This document shows, one piece after another, positions 1 to 11,400 of a stretch of 64,000 bases of DNA (positions within the stretch are counted from its first letter, which is position 1; every line of letters begins with the position of its first letter). A program made the translations under genes and the position numbers. The notes under the pieces are model-generated. The model searched no databases. It was not told the DNA's origin and saw nothing but the letters and a program-made list of their open reading frames with translations. The DNA comes from Zantedeschia hybrid cultivar (lineage: Eukaryota > Streptophyta > Magnoliopsida > Alismatales > Araceae): assembly GCA_030544215.1 (NCBI GenBank), contig JARZZO010000010.1, positions 56,647,564-56,711,563 of the forward strand, given 5' to 3'.

Positions 1-315
1 TTCCACTTCCTCCAAAAGACCAGCCATAACCAGTGGTAACTGGTTAGGACTTGTATGGTTCAGAATCCATTTTTCAACTCCTTGTCTTAGCCTTTGCCTT
101 TCTGCATCAAGTACAAGAAGTTGGAAACATTCTAAGAGCATTTCTACAAGGACGCTACCTGTTGCAAAGAGGGGCATGTTTGGGTCAATCTTGATGAATT
201 TTTCAAAACTACAAACCATTTTGATGAACACCTCCATCATCTTAGCATGGATGAGAATTATTTGATATTGGAAAGGTCCAATGGAACTAAAAACTGCTGA
301 ACTGGTTGAACCAGA
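1..315 (-). CDS. partial open frame at window edge, function unknown
   Basis: An open frame runs on the minus strand from a stop at 316-318 to the left edge, with two adjacent Met codons at 240 and 237. The roughly 105 residues look like real coding sequence: mixed, mostly helical composition, with a stretch such as FIKIDPNMPLFATGSVLVEM followed by a charged helix (ERQRLRQGVEKW). An AG dinucleotide just upstream of residue SSIGPF could be a splice acceptor, so this may be one exon. I do not recognise the family. It lies on the same strand as the syntaxin gene but does not resemble syntaxin. It could be a transposon gene in the next intron or an exon of another host gene. Confidence 0.35.
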
Positions 316-474
316 TCAGAACCGAAGGAAAATGATTCAGTTCCAATGGGGAGGAACCAGCAAGAACCAGAAAGAACATGCCCAGTTTCAAGATCCTTAA
401 GTTTCCTAAACAAAACAGGCCACAGAGAGCTTCATCACCTATTTTCTCCTCCACTCATGGCAATGATGGGGATC

Positions 475-1160
475 CAGGACCAACGCACCATGATGGAGCA
501 CATTTATCACCGTCAGAGAGCTGTCCCAGCTTTGTTGTGGCTTGGAGATATCGCCAAAAGCTTGTTTGATGGATAGGATTTCTTTAGAGGAGTCCGTAGA
601 CTATTTCTTTGGCCCATCTGGATCCCAATAAGTAGGTTTTTTATTTTTTCTGAATTTTAGGTGCGATTTTCGTAATATTTATTGTGGTCAGAGATATTTC
701 AGTCTTTCACTGCGTTAGGAGTCTTTCACTTTGTTGTGGCTTGGAGACTCACCGAAGCTTGTTTAATAATAGGATTTTTAGAGGAATCCGTAGACTATTT
801 ATTTTGGCCCATTTGGAGCCCATTAGTTGGTTTTCTATTTTTTCGAAACTTTAAGTGTGATTTTTGCAATATTTATTGTGGTTAGGGATATTTCAATCTT
901 TTACTTAGTTAGGAGTCTGATTGGGGCGAGGTTTGAATTATTTCTACTGTTTACAAGCAAGTACACCCCTTTTTCAGTTAATGACGATTTTGGTTGCAAA
1001 TTTTCAATATCTTCCTTATTTCTTTGAGATGGAGAACCAAAAATCCTAAGATGGAGTGGGGTGCGATGTCCTAGCCGCCAGTGCGATGCTGGAGGCCATA
1101 ATCCCACCGCCGATGTGACACCAAAGGCCTTTACCTTCATATGTTCTCTCTTCTTCTTTG
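475..1160 (+). repeat. LTR-like repeat, left copy
   Basis: This segment shares extended similarity with 1942-2430, from a block ending in caccatgatggagc through a 'ttgttgtggcttggaga' motif to a GC-richer tail near 1030-1160 ('gagatggagaacc ... gccagtgcgatgc'). The putative LTR start is tgatggagc at 491. The copy also contains a tandem duplication of about 200 bp: the same 'tttgttgtggcttgg' unit starts at 531 and again at about 730. In both copies translated sequence just before the repeat is alike (GPTHHDGA), as expected for the end of a retroelement polyprotein running into a 3' LTR. The family is probably Ty3/gypsy, but this is inferred from layout only. Confidence 0.5.
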
Positions 1161-1941
1161 TACTCTATCTTACGCGACAATCGTGTTGCTGGCATCCTTG
1201 CAACAAGGTCGTCTCGTTCAACGTGCTACCACCACCAATGTATCTCATTTTGCATATCCCCCTATACGCGCCCCATGGATGTTTGTGCATATTTTTTTGA
1301 GATCAGTGCTAGTCACCTCGATTTGTGTGTCTGCTCCCTAGCGCTTTGTCTTTGTGGCATGCTTTCCAAGGCTACATTCTGAAATCCGCATACGCTTCCC
1401 AAGATGGTGGTCACTGACTATTCGAACATGGGTTGGGTTCCGTTAAAGGATGACATGGAGTGGATTGCATTGAAGAATGACATTGAGAGTCTACTTTCCA
1501 GAATGACCAAACCAAATGAGGTAATTTACGAGGCCGACCAAGCGCTAGCTGAGGAGTATTACAAGTAAATGGAGAAATAGTTTACGAAGCAGATCCGATG
1601 TTAGCTGAGGACTATTTCAAACAGGTTGATCCCAGATGTTCGAAACCTATGATGGCATCCTCTCCACTACACCAAGGCTCGACTTGGTCGTTGAAAGCTC
1701 TTCTGAAGATGGTCAGCCAAAGATTGTTCAAGCAACTCTCAGCCGACATGATTTTGACCACATACGGAGTGATATTGAGGTGTACTTTCCACATCAAGGC
1801 GAGGCTCTCCTCCGCATCGTGATCTCAATAGCATCAGCCGTGCTTCCTTGCTTTGTTGCTCTCATCATCTCCTTGTGGATATTCCCACATTTCAAAACTC
1901 GAAGACAAGTTTTCTCGACCAAGGGGAGAATGATGAGAATC
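1161..1941 (+). mobile_element. remnant between two LTR-like repeats
   Basis: This 780-bp stretch lies between the two LTR-like repeats. It has a short plus-strand frame (1636-1944, about 100 codons) but no reverse transcriptase, integrase or gag domain that I can recognise. A repeated phrase (gaagcagatccgatgttagctgaggac, in diverged form at 1530-1560 and 1580-1615) suggests a small local duplication. The best reading is the eroded interior of a short or non-autonomous LTR element, or two neighbouring LTR fragments with unrelated DNA between them. Confidence 0.35.
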
Positions 1942-2430
1942 TAGGACCAACGCACCATGATGGAGCGTGTTTACCGCCGTCAGAGAGTCGTTCCAACTTT
2001 GTTGTGGCTTGGAGACTCGCCAAAACTTGTTTGATGGATAGGATATTTTTAGAGGAGTCCGTAGACTATTTGTTTGGCCCAATTAATGGGTTTTCTATTT
2101 TTCTTAATTTTAGGTGCGATTTTCACAATATTTATTGTGGTTAGGAGTATTTCAATGTTTTCTTGTTTAAGAGTCTGATCAGGGTTGGGTTTAAGTTAAT
2201 TCCACTATTTATAGGCATGTAGAACCCCCCCTCCCTTTTCAATTAATGATGATTTTTGTTGCGAATTTTTAACATCTTTCCTTGCTTCTCTAAGATGGAG
2301 AACCAAAAGCCCTGAGATGGAGAACCGTGTGATGCCCTAACCGCAGGTGTGATGCCAGGGGCTGTTATACTGCCGCCGGTGCGAAGCCAGAGGCCTCTAC
2401 CTTCGCATGTTCCCTCTTCTTCTTTGTTGT
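1942..2430 (+). repeat. LTR-like repeat, right copy
   Basis: Second copy of the repeat described at 475-1160, without the internal 200-bp duplication. It aligns from 'aatctaggaccaacgcacc' (1940s) through tgatggagc (1958) to 'cttcgcatgttccctcttcttctttgt' near 2430. A stretch with 'ctatttataggcatgtag' near 2208 resembles the TATA region of an LTR promoter. Divergence from the left copy is visible in almost every line, so this is old. I found no matching flanking target duplication. Confidence 0.5.
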
Positions 2431-3219
2431 CCCACTTCATCTCCCCAGCTCCCTCAATCCTCTTAAACTTCGATGCAGTTTTGAAACAACCTTAACACAA
2501 GCATTTATAATAGAAGCAAAGGAGAAACAGATGAACTGCAGATTTACAGCCCCACCAATCTGAATGGCCACTTCTGGCGATAATCTCCTTCACTAGAACT
2601 TGTTTCACTATATCAACTGGGGGAAAAATATCCTCTCAGACTCTTGTTATTACTTGGCATCATATTATCTGTACCTCCTGCACACAATTAACAAGTTTAG
2701 CAGTAAAAGCTTGATCCTTTTCTGCTAGAGATCTTAGGTAGAGATCATAACTCAGGATCATTTTGAAGACTGAAGACAGCCACAGCAAACCTATTCATTT
2801 GTTCATGAGGTCTGGGAAACAAATTAATTATGCCTCCCTAACCCCATCACACTTTGATCCTTTATCAATAGACACCTCGGGTTACACCAAACATATGGGA
2901 AGACTAAGACTCAGCATAGTGTATATGATTATGGCAGACAGAGCACTATTTAAGTGCTAATCTGGCCAGCTGGCCCACCTAGACTCCCCTTCAGATCTCA
3001 TCCTGCCACCGCATAACTCCTGAACTTGATGTGGTCAGAAAAGGATCAATGGGAAAAGCCCAAAACAGGACAATAAATATCCAGATGCTCTCCATGGTTG
3101 GTCCATGCCAGCAGAAATCTTCCACTCTAGATGATCCCAGTCACTCTAATTTAGGTATCTTTCTTAGATCAATGAAAAAGCCCAAAACAGGACAATTAAT
3201 ACACACATGAACCCCCTGG
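2431..3219. other. intron or flanking DNA without recognisable genes
   Basis: I see no coding region, RNA gene or clear transposon here. The syntaxin exons that should follow exon 7 were searched for on the minus strand, using the expected residues of the central linker and SNARE helix, and none was found. A phrase 'aaaagcccaaaacaggacaat' occurs at about 3055 and again at about 3177, suggesting that the tandem repeat described next has a degenerate third unit starting here. Confidence 0.5.
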
Positions 3220-3700
3220 TGAATCCATGGTAGAAGAGATCTCCATCCATTTGAGGGGAATCCAAGTCATTAAACTTCTGATGCAATTCATTCAACTAAC
3301 TGTGAGTAAGTGAGATTCAACTCAGCATCATAAAAAGATGAGATGAGGTCCAACGAACTGATACTGAGTTTTTAAAACTTGATTAAACACCAAGGACAAA
3401 CACAGAAAGCAAGAAGAAAAAATGAGATGCATATCTGACTGCCCAAAGAATCAGCGTGGAGTCCATGGAAGTATACATGTCCATCCATTCTAAAGGGAGC
3501 CCTGGCCATTAACCTTCCTGACACAACTCATTCAAGTAATTATGGGTCAGTGAGATTCAATTCAGCATCATAAAAACATGAGTTGAGGCCCAATAGAACT
3601 GATACTGATTTTTTTAAAAAAAAAACTTGATTAAACACTGAAGACAAATACAGATAGCAATAAGAAAAATGAGATGACTGTCTGACTGGTCAGAGAACCC
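3220..3700. repeat. tandem duplication, about 240-bp unit
   Basis: Two head-to-tail units can be followed, about 3220-3457 and 3458-3700. Each starts near 'catccatt', passes through 'gtgagattcaaytcagcatcata' (3310, 3548), then 'gaactgatactga', then 'cttgattaaacac', and ends in a purine-rich tract followed by 'atctgactg'. The units differ by many substitutions, so the duplication is not recent. It lies in the intron or flank downstream of syntaxin exon 7. Confidence 0.7.
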
Positions 3701-4206
3701 TTGGTTACAAAAACCCATCAAGGTAAATCAAAGAGGTATATTGGACTAGCAAGTAGAATCCCTCTTAACTTTCTTCAGCCTGAGACATCGCTTACGAAAA
3801 GTTAAACTATACCTAGTTTTCCTCCAAAATGCAAATCCACATTGTATTTCCAGATAATCCTTTCTTTTTAACCGTTGGGGTCACTAAAGATATGTTTTTC
3901 CTTGATGTATTACATCCTTCCCTATCTGGGGTTTCGCTTGCTAAGAACCTGGCAAAGCTCTGATGATAAAAGATATGACCGCAAAGAAACACAGCTACAG
4001 TGAGCATGTCTACTAAAGCTTCAAAATGGAAAATATCTGCACAATGGCAAGCCATACTATACCAAAAGGTTAAAAGCAAGATGATCAGTATCTTACCCTT
4101 TTTTAAGTTATAATTTTCAAGCATTAGAATTAATATCAAATTCTTATAACATGTAAAACTATCTTTGCTCTCTTGCACATAAACAAATTCAGTTTGAGTG
4201 TGTCAC
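3701..4206. other. non-coding stretch left of syntaxin exon 7
   Basis: No exon, RNA or repeat recognised. A minus-strand open frame of 121 codons at 3813-4178 has no domain and no similarity to the missing syntaxin half, so I treat it as chance. The exon 7 donor (GTGACA) at 4206 opens an intron that includes this stretch. Confidence 0.45.
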
Positions 4207-4249
4207 CTGGAATTCAGACATTTTCTCCTTCAACTTCTTCTTTAGTGCA
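4207..4249 (-). CDS. SYP132: SYP132-like exon 7
   Basis: 43 nt. With two bases from exon 6 it encodes VALKKKLKEKMSEFQ, part of the third Habc helix. The acceptor is GCAG before TGCACTAAAG, and the donor after TTCCAG is GTGACA. The phase (2 then 0) is what joins TATT to VALKKK without a break. Confidence 0.9.
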
Positions 4250-5385
4250 CTGCATTGAGAAAAACCAATGATGCGAGTGAAAGAGGAGATTATATTTATG
4301 CTTAAAAAAAACACATTTCTAAAATAAAATAAAATTACACAGTAGTGGCAGTTCTTGATCGATCGATGCCTGATCCTTTTCCACAGCCTGGCTTTTGTCT
4401 GTTGGCTAAATTCTATTTCCAATGAAAGAAATTTCATCACTTGACTGAATTTTTTAAAAATTATCATTGTAAGCCAGAACCAAAGGAAGCATTTTACCTA
4501 TGGAATTGCTACATCTCAGATTACTATGCAAAGGAAAATATTTACAAACAGGTCTAAAGCAATTGAACTTTAAACTATAATCGTTGATGAATGCATAACC
4601 GAATGAAAGGTGAATAGATGTTGAGATAATGAAACTGTTCACAAGTAGGACTACAAGAAAAAACTAGATGAATTGAGAAGTGAGCTCGAAGAGAAATATC
4701 TAAGGAAAATGGCAACTAAAAGTATAAAGCTGTTTTAAATGAAGTGCATCCTTTAAAACAAGCCCACCACTTGTTCTCCAAGAATCTATTCATTCACCAC
4801 AGAAGTGGGCAGGGAAAACATGACAATATAACCCAGCCTGCTGATTGAAACAGTATGTTTTGTGTCTTTTTCTGTTCTTTTATTGCACCATTAGGTTGTA
4901 ATTCAGATGAAAAGTAGGTGTGCAGACCTTCGGTTCATTAATCACCCTGATGTCAAGGAAAATCTAGAGACGACAGAAAGAAAAATACTACATAGTTCTT
5001 CCTAAAGGAAACAAAATGTAATGGAAATAATATTAGCTACTGAAGCCCTTCCAGATAACTCCTCTTTCCCCCCTTTCAAAGGGTGAAAGGACAAATGAGG
5101 AGAGAATCTCATGGATTGCAGGATCGGCCAATCCCGATCCGGATCGGAAGGTCCCGACCCGATTTTGGGGAGAAATCACTGCCCCTCCCCCCTCCCAATA
5201 TTCATTAAAAAAAAGATTGGGATCGGCCCATATCGGAGCCGGATCGGCCGATCCGGTACTGATACGGCCCGATCAGGCCAATCCCGGATCCCCCCTTAAA
5301 GGGGATCAGAAGCCAGCAGCAGCATCGTTTCACTACTATTGCGGCTCCCCCTCCCCCACCCGGTCCCCCCTGCCGCCGCCATTCT

Positions 5386-5437
<52 letters not shown>

Positions 5438-8400
5438 CTAAAGAGGGGGTTTCATGTTAAATACTTCAGAATATATCTTCTTTAATTAGTGCACAACAAT
5501 AATTATTAGCGAGTCATTCGTCTTTAATGTTCATGTTTTATAGATGTGTATGATTTGCATTCATTTTCATTCTACATTAATTGAATAATATGTATACATT
5601 TTTTTCTTTTTCTTTTTTCTAATTTTTATTAATTTTAATTGATTTTTTAATAGGGACGATCTGGATCAGTCCGTCCTCATCAGGATCGGCCGATCCAGAT
5701 CGGATCGGGATCGGCGGGTCCCGATCCCGCAACCCGACCCGACCCGGAATTCCATGGGAGAGATTGACAAAGCTTTGGTGGCATAGGCTGAAAAGGCAAA
5801 AAGCTTGTTGAAAGAAATAATGAACATACATCTTTGTCAAGTTCCTCGAGTTTGGATTTGGCTATACGTGCAATTTTTCCCACTTCATCAATATCTTTCT
5901 CCATCCGCTGCTTGATGGCTGCAAGCAAATATAGAATTAGACACTTTGTGTGTGTGTGTTGGGGGGGGGGGGGGGGGGGGGGGGGGGGCGGTAGGTATAC
6001 TGAAAATCACCTTTCATGGCAGATGCTTTAGTAACAGCCTTGGATTCCTCATTTGCATCCTGTATAACAGTCAACAAACCTAGTGAACAAGAAGATATTT
6101 ACCAATTTAAAGCTTGACTCAAGTAAATCAATGTTCTCTTAATTCCGATAGTACAAATTTACTAGTAATGAGAAGAAATAAAGGAAACAAATAGCTAAAA
6201 GATGAGATGGATCTGCATGACAAACCCCACATCGACCACCTATAAGACCAACATGCAACAAAGTTTCTACAGAAAACTTTGTGTAGTGAATGGGGTTGTG
6301 AATTTGGTATGATGCTGAGCATTTTCCAGTGTTGTTTATTTTTGCTTTTGCCATCTGCTGGATTATACTTGTCATTTCAACCTTACCATCAGCACAAGAA
6401 GCAGGAGCCAGGGGACACTAACATATATGAATTCCCTGAGGAGGTTAACAAAAACTCAGCATCTATCAAGTCATGACACTCAACTATCAATTTGATCAAA
6501 CTAGCATCTATCTAGATGAGTTCCACCAATTATTTAAAAATGCCTAGGTGGAGCAGATCAGCCGAACCCCTTACTGCCTATGCAGACTGCCTTGACAGCG
6601 AGGTGGATGCCTCGACTCTGAGGCGGTTCTTTTTTCAGCCTTTTTTTAAATTTCTTACATGCATCCTCTACCAATTGATAATGCCATTATATGTGGATAA
6701 TACACATGCAATAAGAGTTTGGAACTACAGTGGACCTCTTTGCAGTTTGCAGTTGCTGCCTTTTGCAGATTCCGGGGTACCTCTTTGCAGTCATCATCTG
6801 TTTCCACTGTACAGAAGACAGCAATATGAAGAGCCCATGGAGGAGTTGAAAGGAGCTCCTGTTGTGGGTCTGATCAAAAGATATTTATAAGGGGTAATTT
6901 GTTTCCAAGGCCATCTTAATTAATTAATTAATTAAGAGGGTATTATGAACATTCAAGATGACAGTGATCCATCAACTAAAAACTTGCGATAGACAGGTGG
7001 AAACCACCAAGGTGGGGAAGGGTTGTGAGTCATCTAGGTGACCGATTTACAAAACACCAAGTTCCATTCTATCAAATTCCATCATTCTTTTTTTTTTCAG
7101 AAGAATGGTATGATTGACACCACTAAGTTTATGTTAATAAACAGAGGTAGTACAACCAGATGGCTCATGGCTAAGAGGTGAGATTCCCCTTCCATCAAAA
7201 AAACCACAAAAAAAACAAAAACAGATTACACCTGTAAAAGAAAATTCTACTCAGTGGTAGATAAAATAGATAGCCCTAAGTCAAATGTTCTCAACATAAA
7301 AATTACTTCCTGGAAAGATGATATCATTCCACTCCTTCCAGATGCTCCAGCACACCATGTAGGCAGTGAGAAGTAACATCTTGTTGCTGATCCACTCGAA
7401 CTATTTTGAAGGTACTCCACAGTCCACATATCTTGGACGATGTCAAAATTTATGTTAAAGTCAGTCAAGACTACAATCTGCTAGTATCGCATGTGATGAA
7501 AAGATGATTGGCATCCTCTTCCTCCTGTCCACAGAAGGAACACAAGACTTCACAGTTTCCATCCCATTTTCCTCCTATAGACCTTTGTGACTACACGTTT
7601 CTCAAAGAGCAACCACATGGAAGCTCTAATTTTGAGAGTACTTTCCACACTTCTCTGAACTTAGGACACAGAGGAAACCTGCCATCAATCATCTTATAAA
7701 GAGATTTCACTGAAGAAAATACCATTATCTTTGTCCCAAAGGAATTTATCCTTTTGATTTGGTAAGATATTAATCTGTGACAGCATCTGAAGTAAAGAAA
7801 AACATTGTTCAAACTCTTCATCTTTAAGAGCTCTTCTAAAAGTGACATTCCACTGTGTATTGCCTCCTGCTAAGCAATAAGCCTCCTGAACTGTTGACCA
7901 TTTATTCAAAGAAACACTGAAAGGCTGCAGGAATTTTTCCTTTAGAGTGAAGTTTCCAGCCCATGTATCTCTCCAGAAAAGAATGGTGCTTCCATTTCGC
8001 ACTTTTCTACTACCACTTTTTCAATCCATTCACCAGTCCGAAATATACCTTTCGAAATCAAGCCTGTGTTATCTGAATTGAGGAATAAACTGTGTTGTCT
8101 CCTGTAGTGTACACAAACTTCCTTCCTCTGTCATCAGTTCCCATAACCATTTACCTTGAAGTGCCGCATTCATAATATGCATATATATTTTTAACCCCTA
8201 TCCCCCATGCTTAACTGGTCTACAAACAGTGTCCCATTTGATTAGTGGAATACCCATTAATCAATCATTGGAACTTCTCCAAATAAAACCTCTCCTAGTC
8301 TGGTCCAACTTCTTCTGTACAGCATTTGGCACGGCAAAAATGGATAAATAATGCTGAGGAATAGATTATAAAAATGAATTCAATAAAATGATCCTTCCTC

Positions 8401-11400
8401 CCAAAGATAGACTCCTTGACTTCCAAGTGGCCAATTTCATCTGCATTTTTAGTATCAAAGGGCCCTAATCTGCTGCATTAATGTAGTAGGCAGCTGCTCA
8501 GTTTTACACCCCAGTTTACCTGCACATTGTCTGAAAATGTCTACCTCCAAATTGATTCCTACAATGGAACTCTCTTCAAAGTTTATTTTCATTCCCAAGC
8601 TGTGTTCAAAAATCTTCAACAGAAATATCAGGAATCTAATTTGTTCTTTGTCTCTTCCATGCAAAGCAAACTATCATCTGCATATTGCATACGAGAAATG
8701 CATGAAGGATATTTTAACATCTTCGTATCCTGTATCAACTGCTCTCTTTCAGCAATCTTGCAAAGCCTACTCAACATATTGGCTACCAACACAAATAATA
8801 ATTGGGATAAGGGATCATCTTGTCTCCAGCCCCTTAAGCTATAAAATAACCTGCTACTGACCCATTTAAGATTATTGAAAATGCGGCTGTAGTCAGACAG
8901 TTTTTTGTCACCTCTAAGCACTGGTCAGGGTCCTCAGGGAAACCATGAATTGCCTAACATTGCCAGGGTACTTGGTCATTTGCTTCGTTGAAATCCAATC
9001 TACATAAAGACCTTTCTTCTTTGCTTTCTTGTTAGAAAATAATACTTTGTAAGCTACTAAAAGCATCTTTAAGTCTTCTACCAAGAACAAAAGCAGTCTG
9101 ATTCTCTTCAATAAATTTCTCAATTACCTTACTCAATCTAGCATCCATCACCTTAGCAAAAAAATTGTATGAACCATTCAGCAAACTGATAGGTCTATAA
9201 TCTTTCAATTCTAGGGAATCCTCTTTTTTGGCATCAGCACTGAACAAAAATTCCATCATTTATGTTCAACAAAAAACAGTCAACAACCGAAAACTGCTAA
9301 ACATCTAGGTGAGCACCATGATGCAACATATCCTCTCATTTAAAGTCTCAAGCGCAAAGAGCCACAATCAATCAATCAATTAATCAACATATACTTTATC
9401 CATTCATTGTTAGAACACAGACACAATTGACAAGTGTTGACATGTACATGTGTCGGCCAAGTCAAATAATTAAACATAAGATACAAGGAGGTGGGAGAGC
9501 ACATATTCACAACTACTCACTTGTAAAATCAACTAAACCTCATCCACGATTGATGGAAAAGGTGATTGTGAATTTCAAAAAAGACCTAAGATCTTATTAC
9601 AAGTCTCTGACACGTTGGCAAACCCGAAACTGGAGTTTCACAATGTGTATATCACATTCAAAACCTTCAACAGGTGCCAACACATTACCCGCATGTCCAA
9701 CACAAATATGCACTGTCGCAGACACATGATCACAAAGTATTTCAAGTTTCAAAAATTACCCTCAAATCATGATTGCGCAGCATAGTGATTGGCTGTTGAC
9801 ATGAAGTCATCACCCCAAGTTTTTCAGAAGTATGTTTTACAAATAATAAGCATTACAAGCCACCTTGAATTTAAGCTCCTTGGGTAGCTACTGAACACAA
9901 CTCCAAGGAAGGTATAAAGTATTATATAAACCATGGTATCCTCAAGATCAAACAGAAAGTTATGACATGAAACAGTGCAGCATAACCTGAGCAAAAAATA
10001 TATGACCACAAAGGAACAAAGGAGAAAAAAATTAATGCTACTTATCAGAAAGAAAAAAAAAAAAAAAAATTATCCCCACTTAAAAATTATAGGATCAGCG
10101 ATTATTCAACTCTTCCATATATTTCTATCCTGAGCAGTTGACTACACCACATGATATACTTGGTACATCCAAATTAATTTTAATTACTTCAATTCAGGTT
10201 CTTAGGTTTCCCTCCTCTCCTAGTGCCATCAATTTGTATGGCATGCTCCTCTTCAAACACTAATAGCCTTGCTACTGGCATCACCTTGCAGAGGGTTAAC
10301 ATCAGGAAGGTAGCCAGCTGCAAAACTTCATCAAATCCTTGGGACCTGACCTCCATTGGAGCTCGTCACCTTGAGATTGCTGGGGATGATGCTTATGATC
10401 ACGGTTCACGATCATGACGAGGAGGGCATAGTCTCACTATGATGCAAATATTTGAACCTCCTCAAACTACTCTCACTAGTCTTTTCAACTATAAAAGCAA
10501 ACCCTAGACATTTCCTAATATTTGAATTTCAGATTTTGTCTTTAATCCCACATATTACCTAGACATCCATGATTCCATTATTCTTATTTATTCTCATGTC
10601 TCCTATGTCACAACACTTTCCTCAATTAATGTTGCATGACCATAGTTTCTATGTTAGACATGATGTATGACACTGGCTGGAGACAAGTAAATCCTAGGGA
10701 AGGCAAGGCAGCTGTGACACATCCTCATCATTTCAACTTGGGGCAGACCTGAATAGACAACCACTCCTTATCAAGGTGAATGTAATGTGAAAACCCATAA
10801 GAAACTGTTAGGATGTATAATCGTTCTATACCTACAATTCTAAAGGTAGGTTTTAATAGTTAAATATTTGACATTGCCCTCACATTATTGTCTCCATGTC
10901 TAGTCTCACCATCTGCAGTATCTATTTTCTAGCTCAGACCCTATGTATGGGAAGATTTCCATTCAGTGGACATGATGACCATCAAGATTAAGTGTTCTCG
11001 CTTCGGATGTAAAAGGCAGGTGTGTAAGGGTTATTAATCACCTACATAAGTCTGTCAAGCATAAACATAACTGTTGAACATCCTTGCACCATTCTTCTTG
11101 GGGATCAAAACAATGTTGGAAGTGTTAAGATATGACAAAATTCCCGGTGTTCTTCCACCACATCAACTAGCACCACTTAGTCTCCCACCTAGGTGATGAA
11201 GTAGGGCAAGGCAAGCCAAAAACACCTCACATTTCCTCATGTTAGCCTCATTCAAGTTAGCACTCACCTATTTTGTCTATGCCAAATGTTTGTACCTTTT
11301 TAAATTATGTGGTACCAATTTTGTACTGCTTTTTTTCTTATTGTTAATTATTTCAAAGAGGTTAATGCCTTTTTAACAAGCTTCGGTGCCCCTTTTCTCT

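Noticed and set aside
3813..4178. 121-codon minus-strand frame as the next syntaxin exon
   Set aside because: No similarity to the expected linker or SNARE residues, AT-rich composition, and it includes the intron donor side of exon 7.
5100..5765. A certain 8-bp target duplication for the short hAT element
   Set aside because: Best flanks match 7 of 8 but are offset from the element ends by one or two bases, so it is recorded only as possible.
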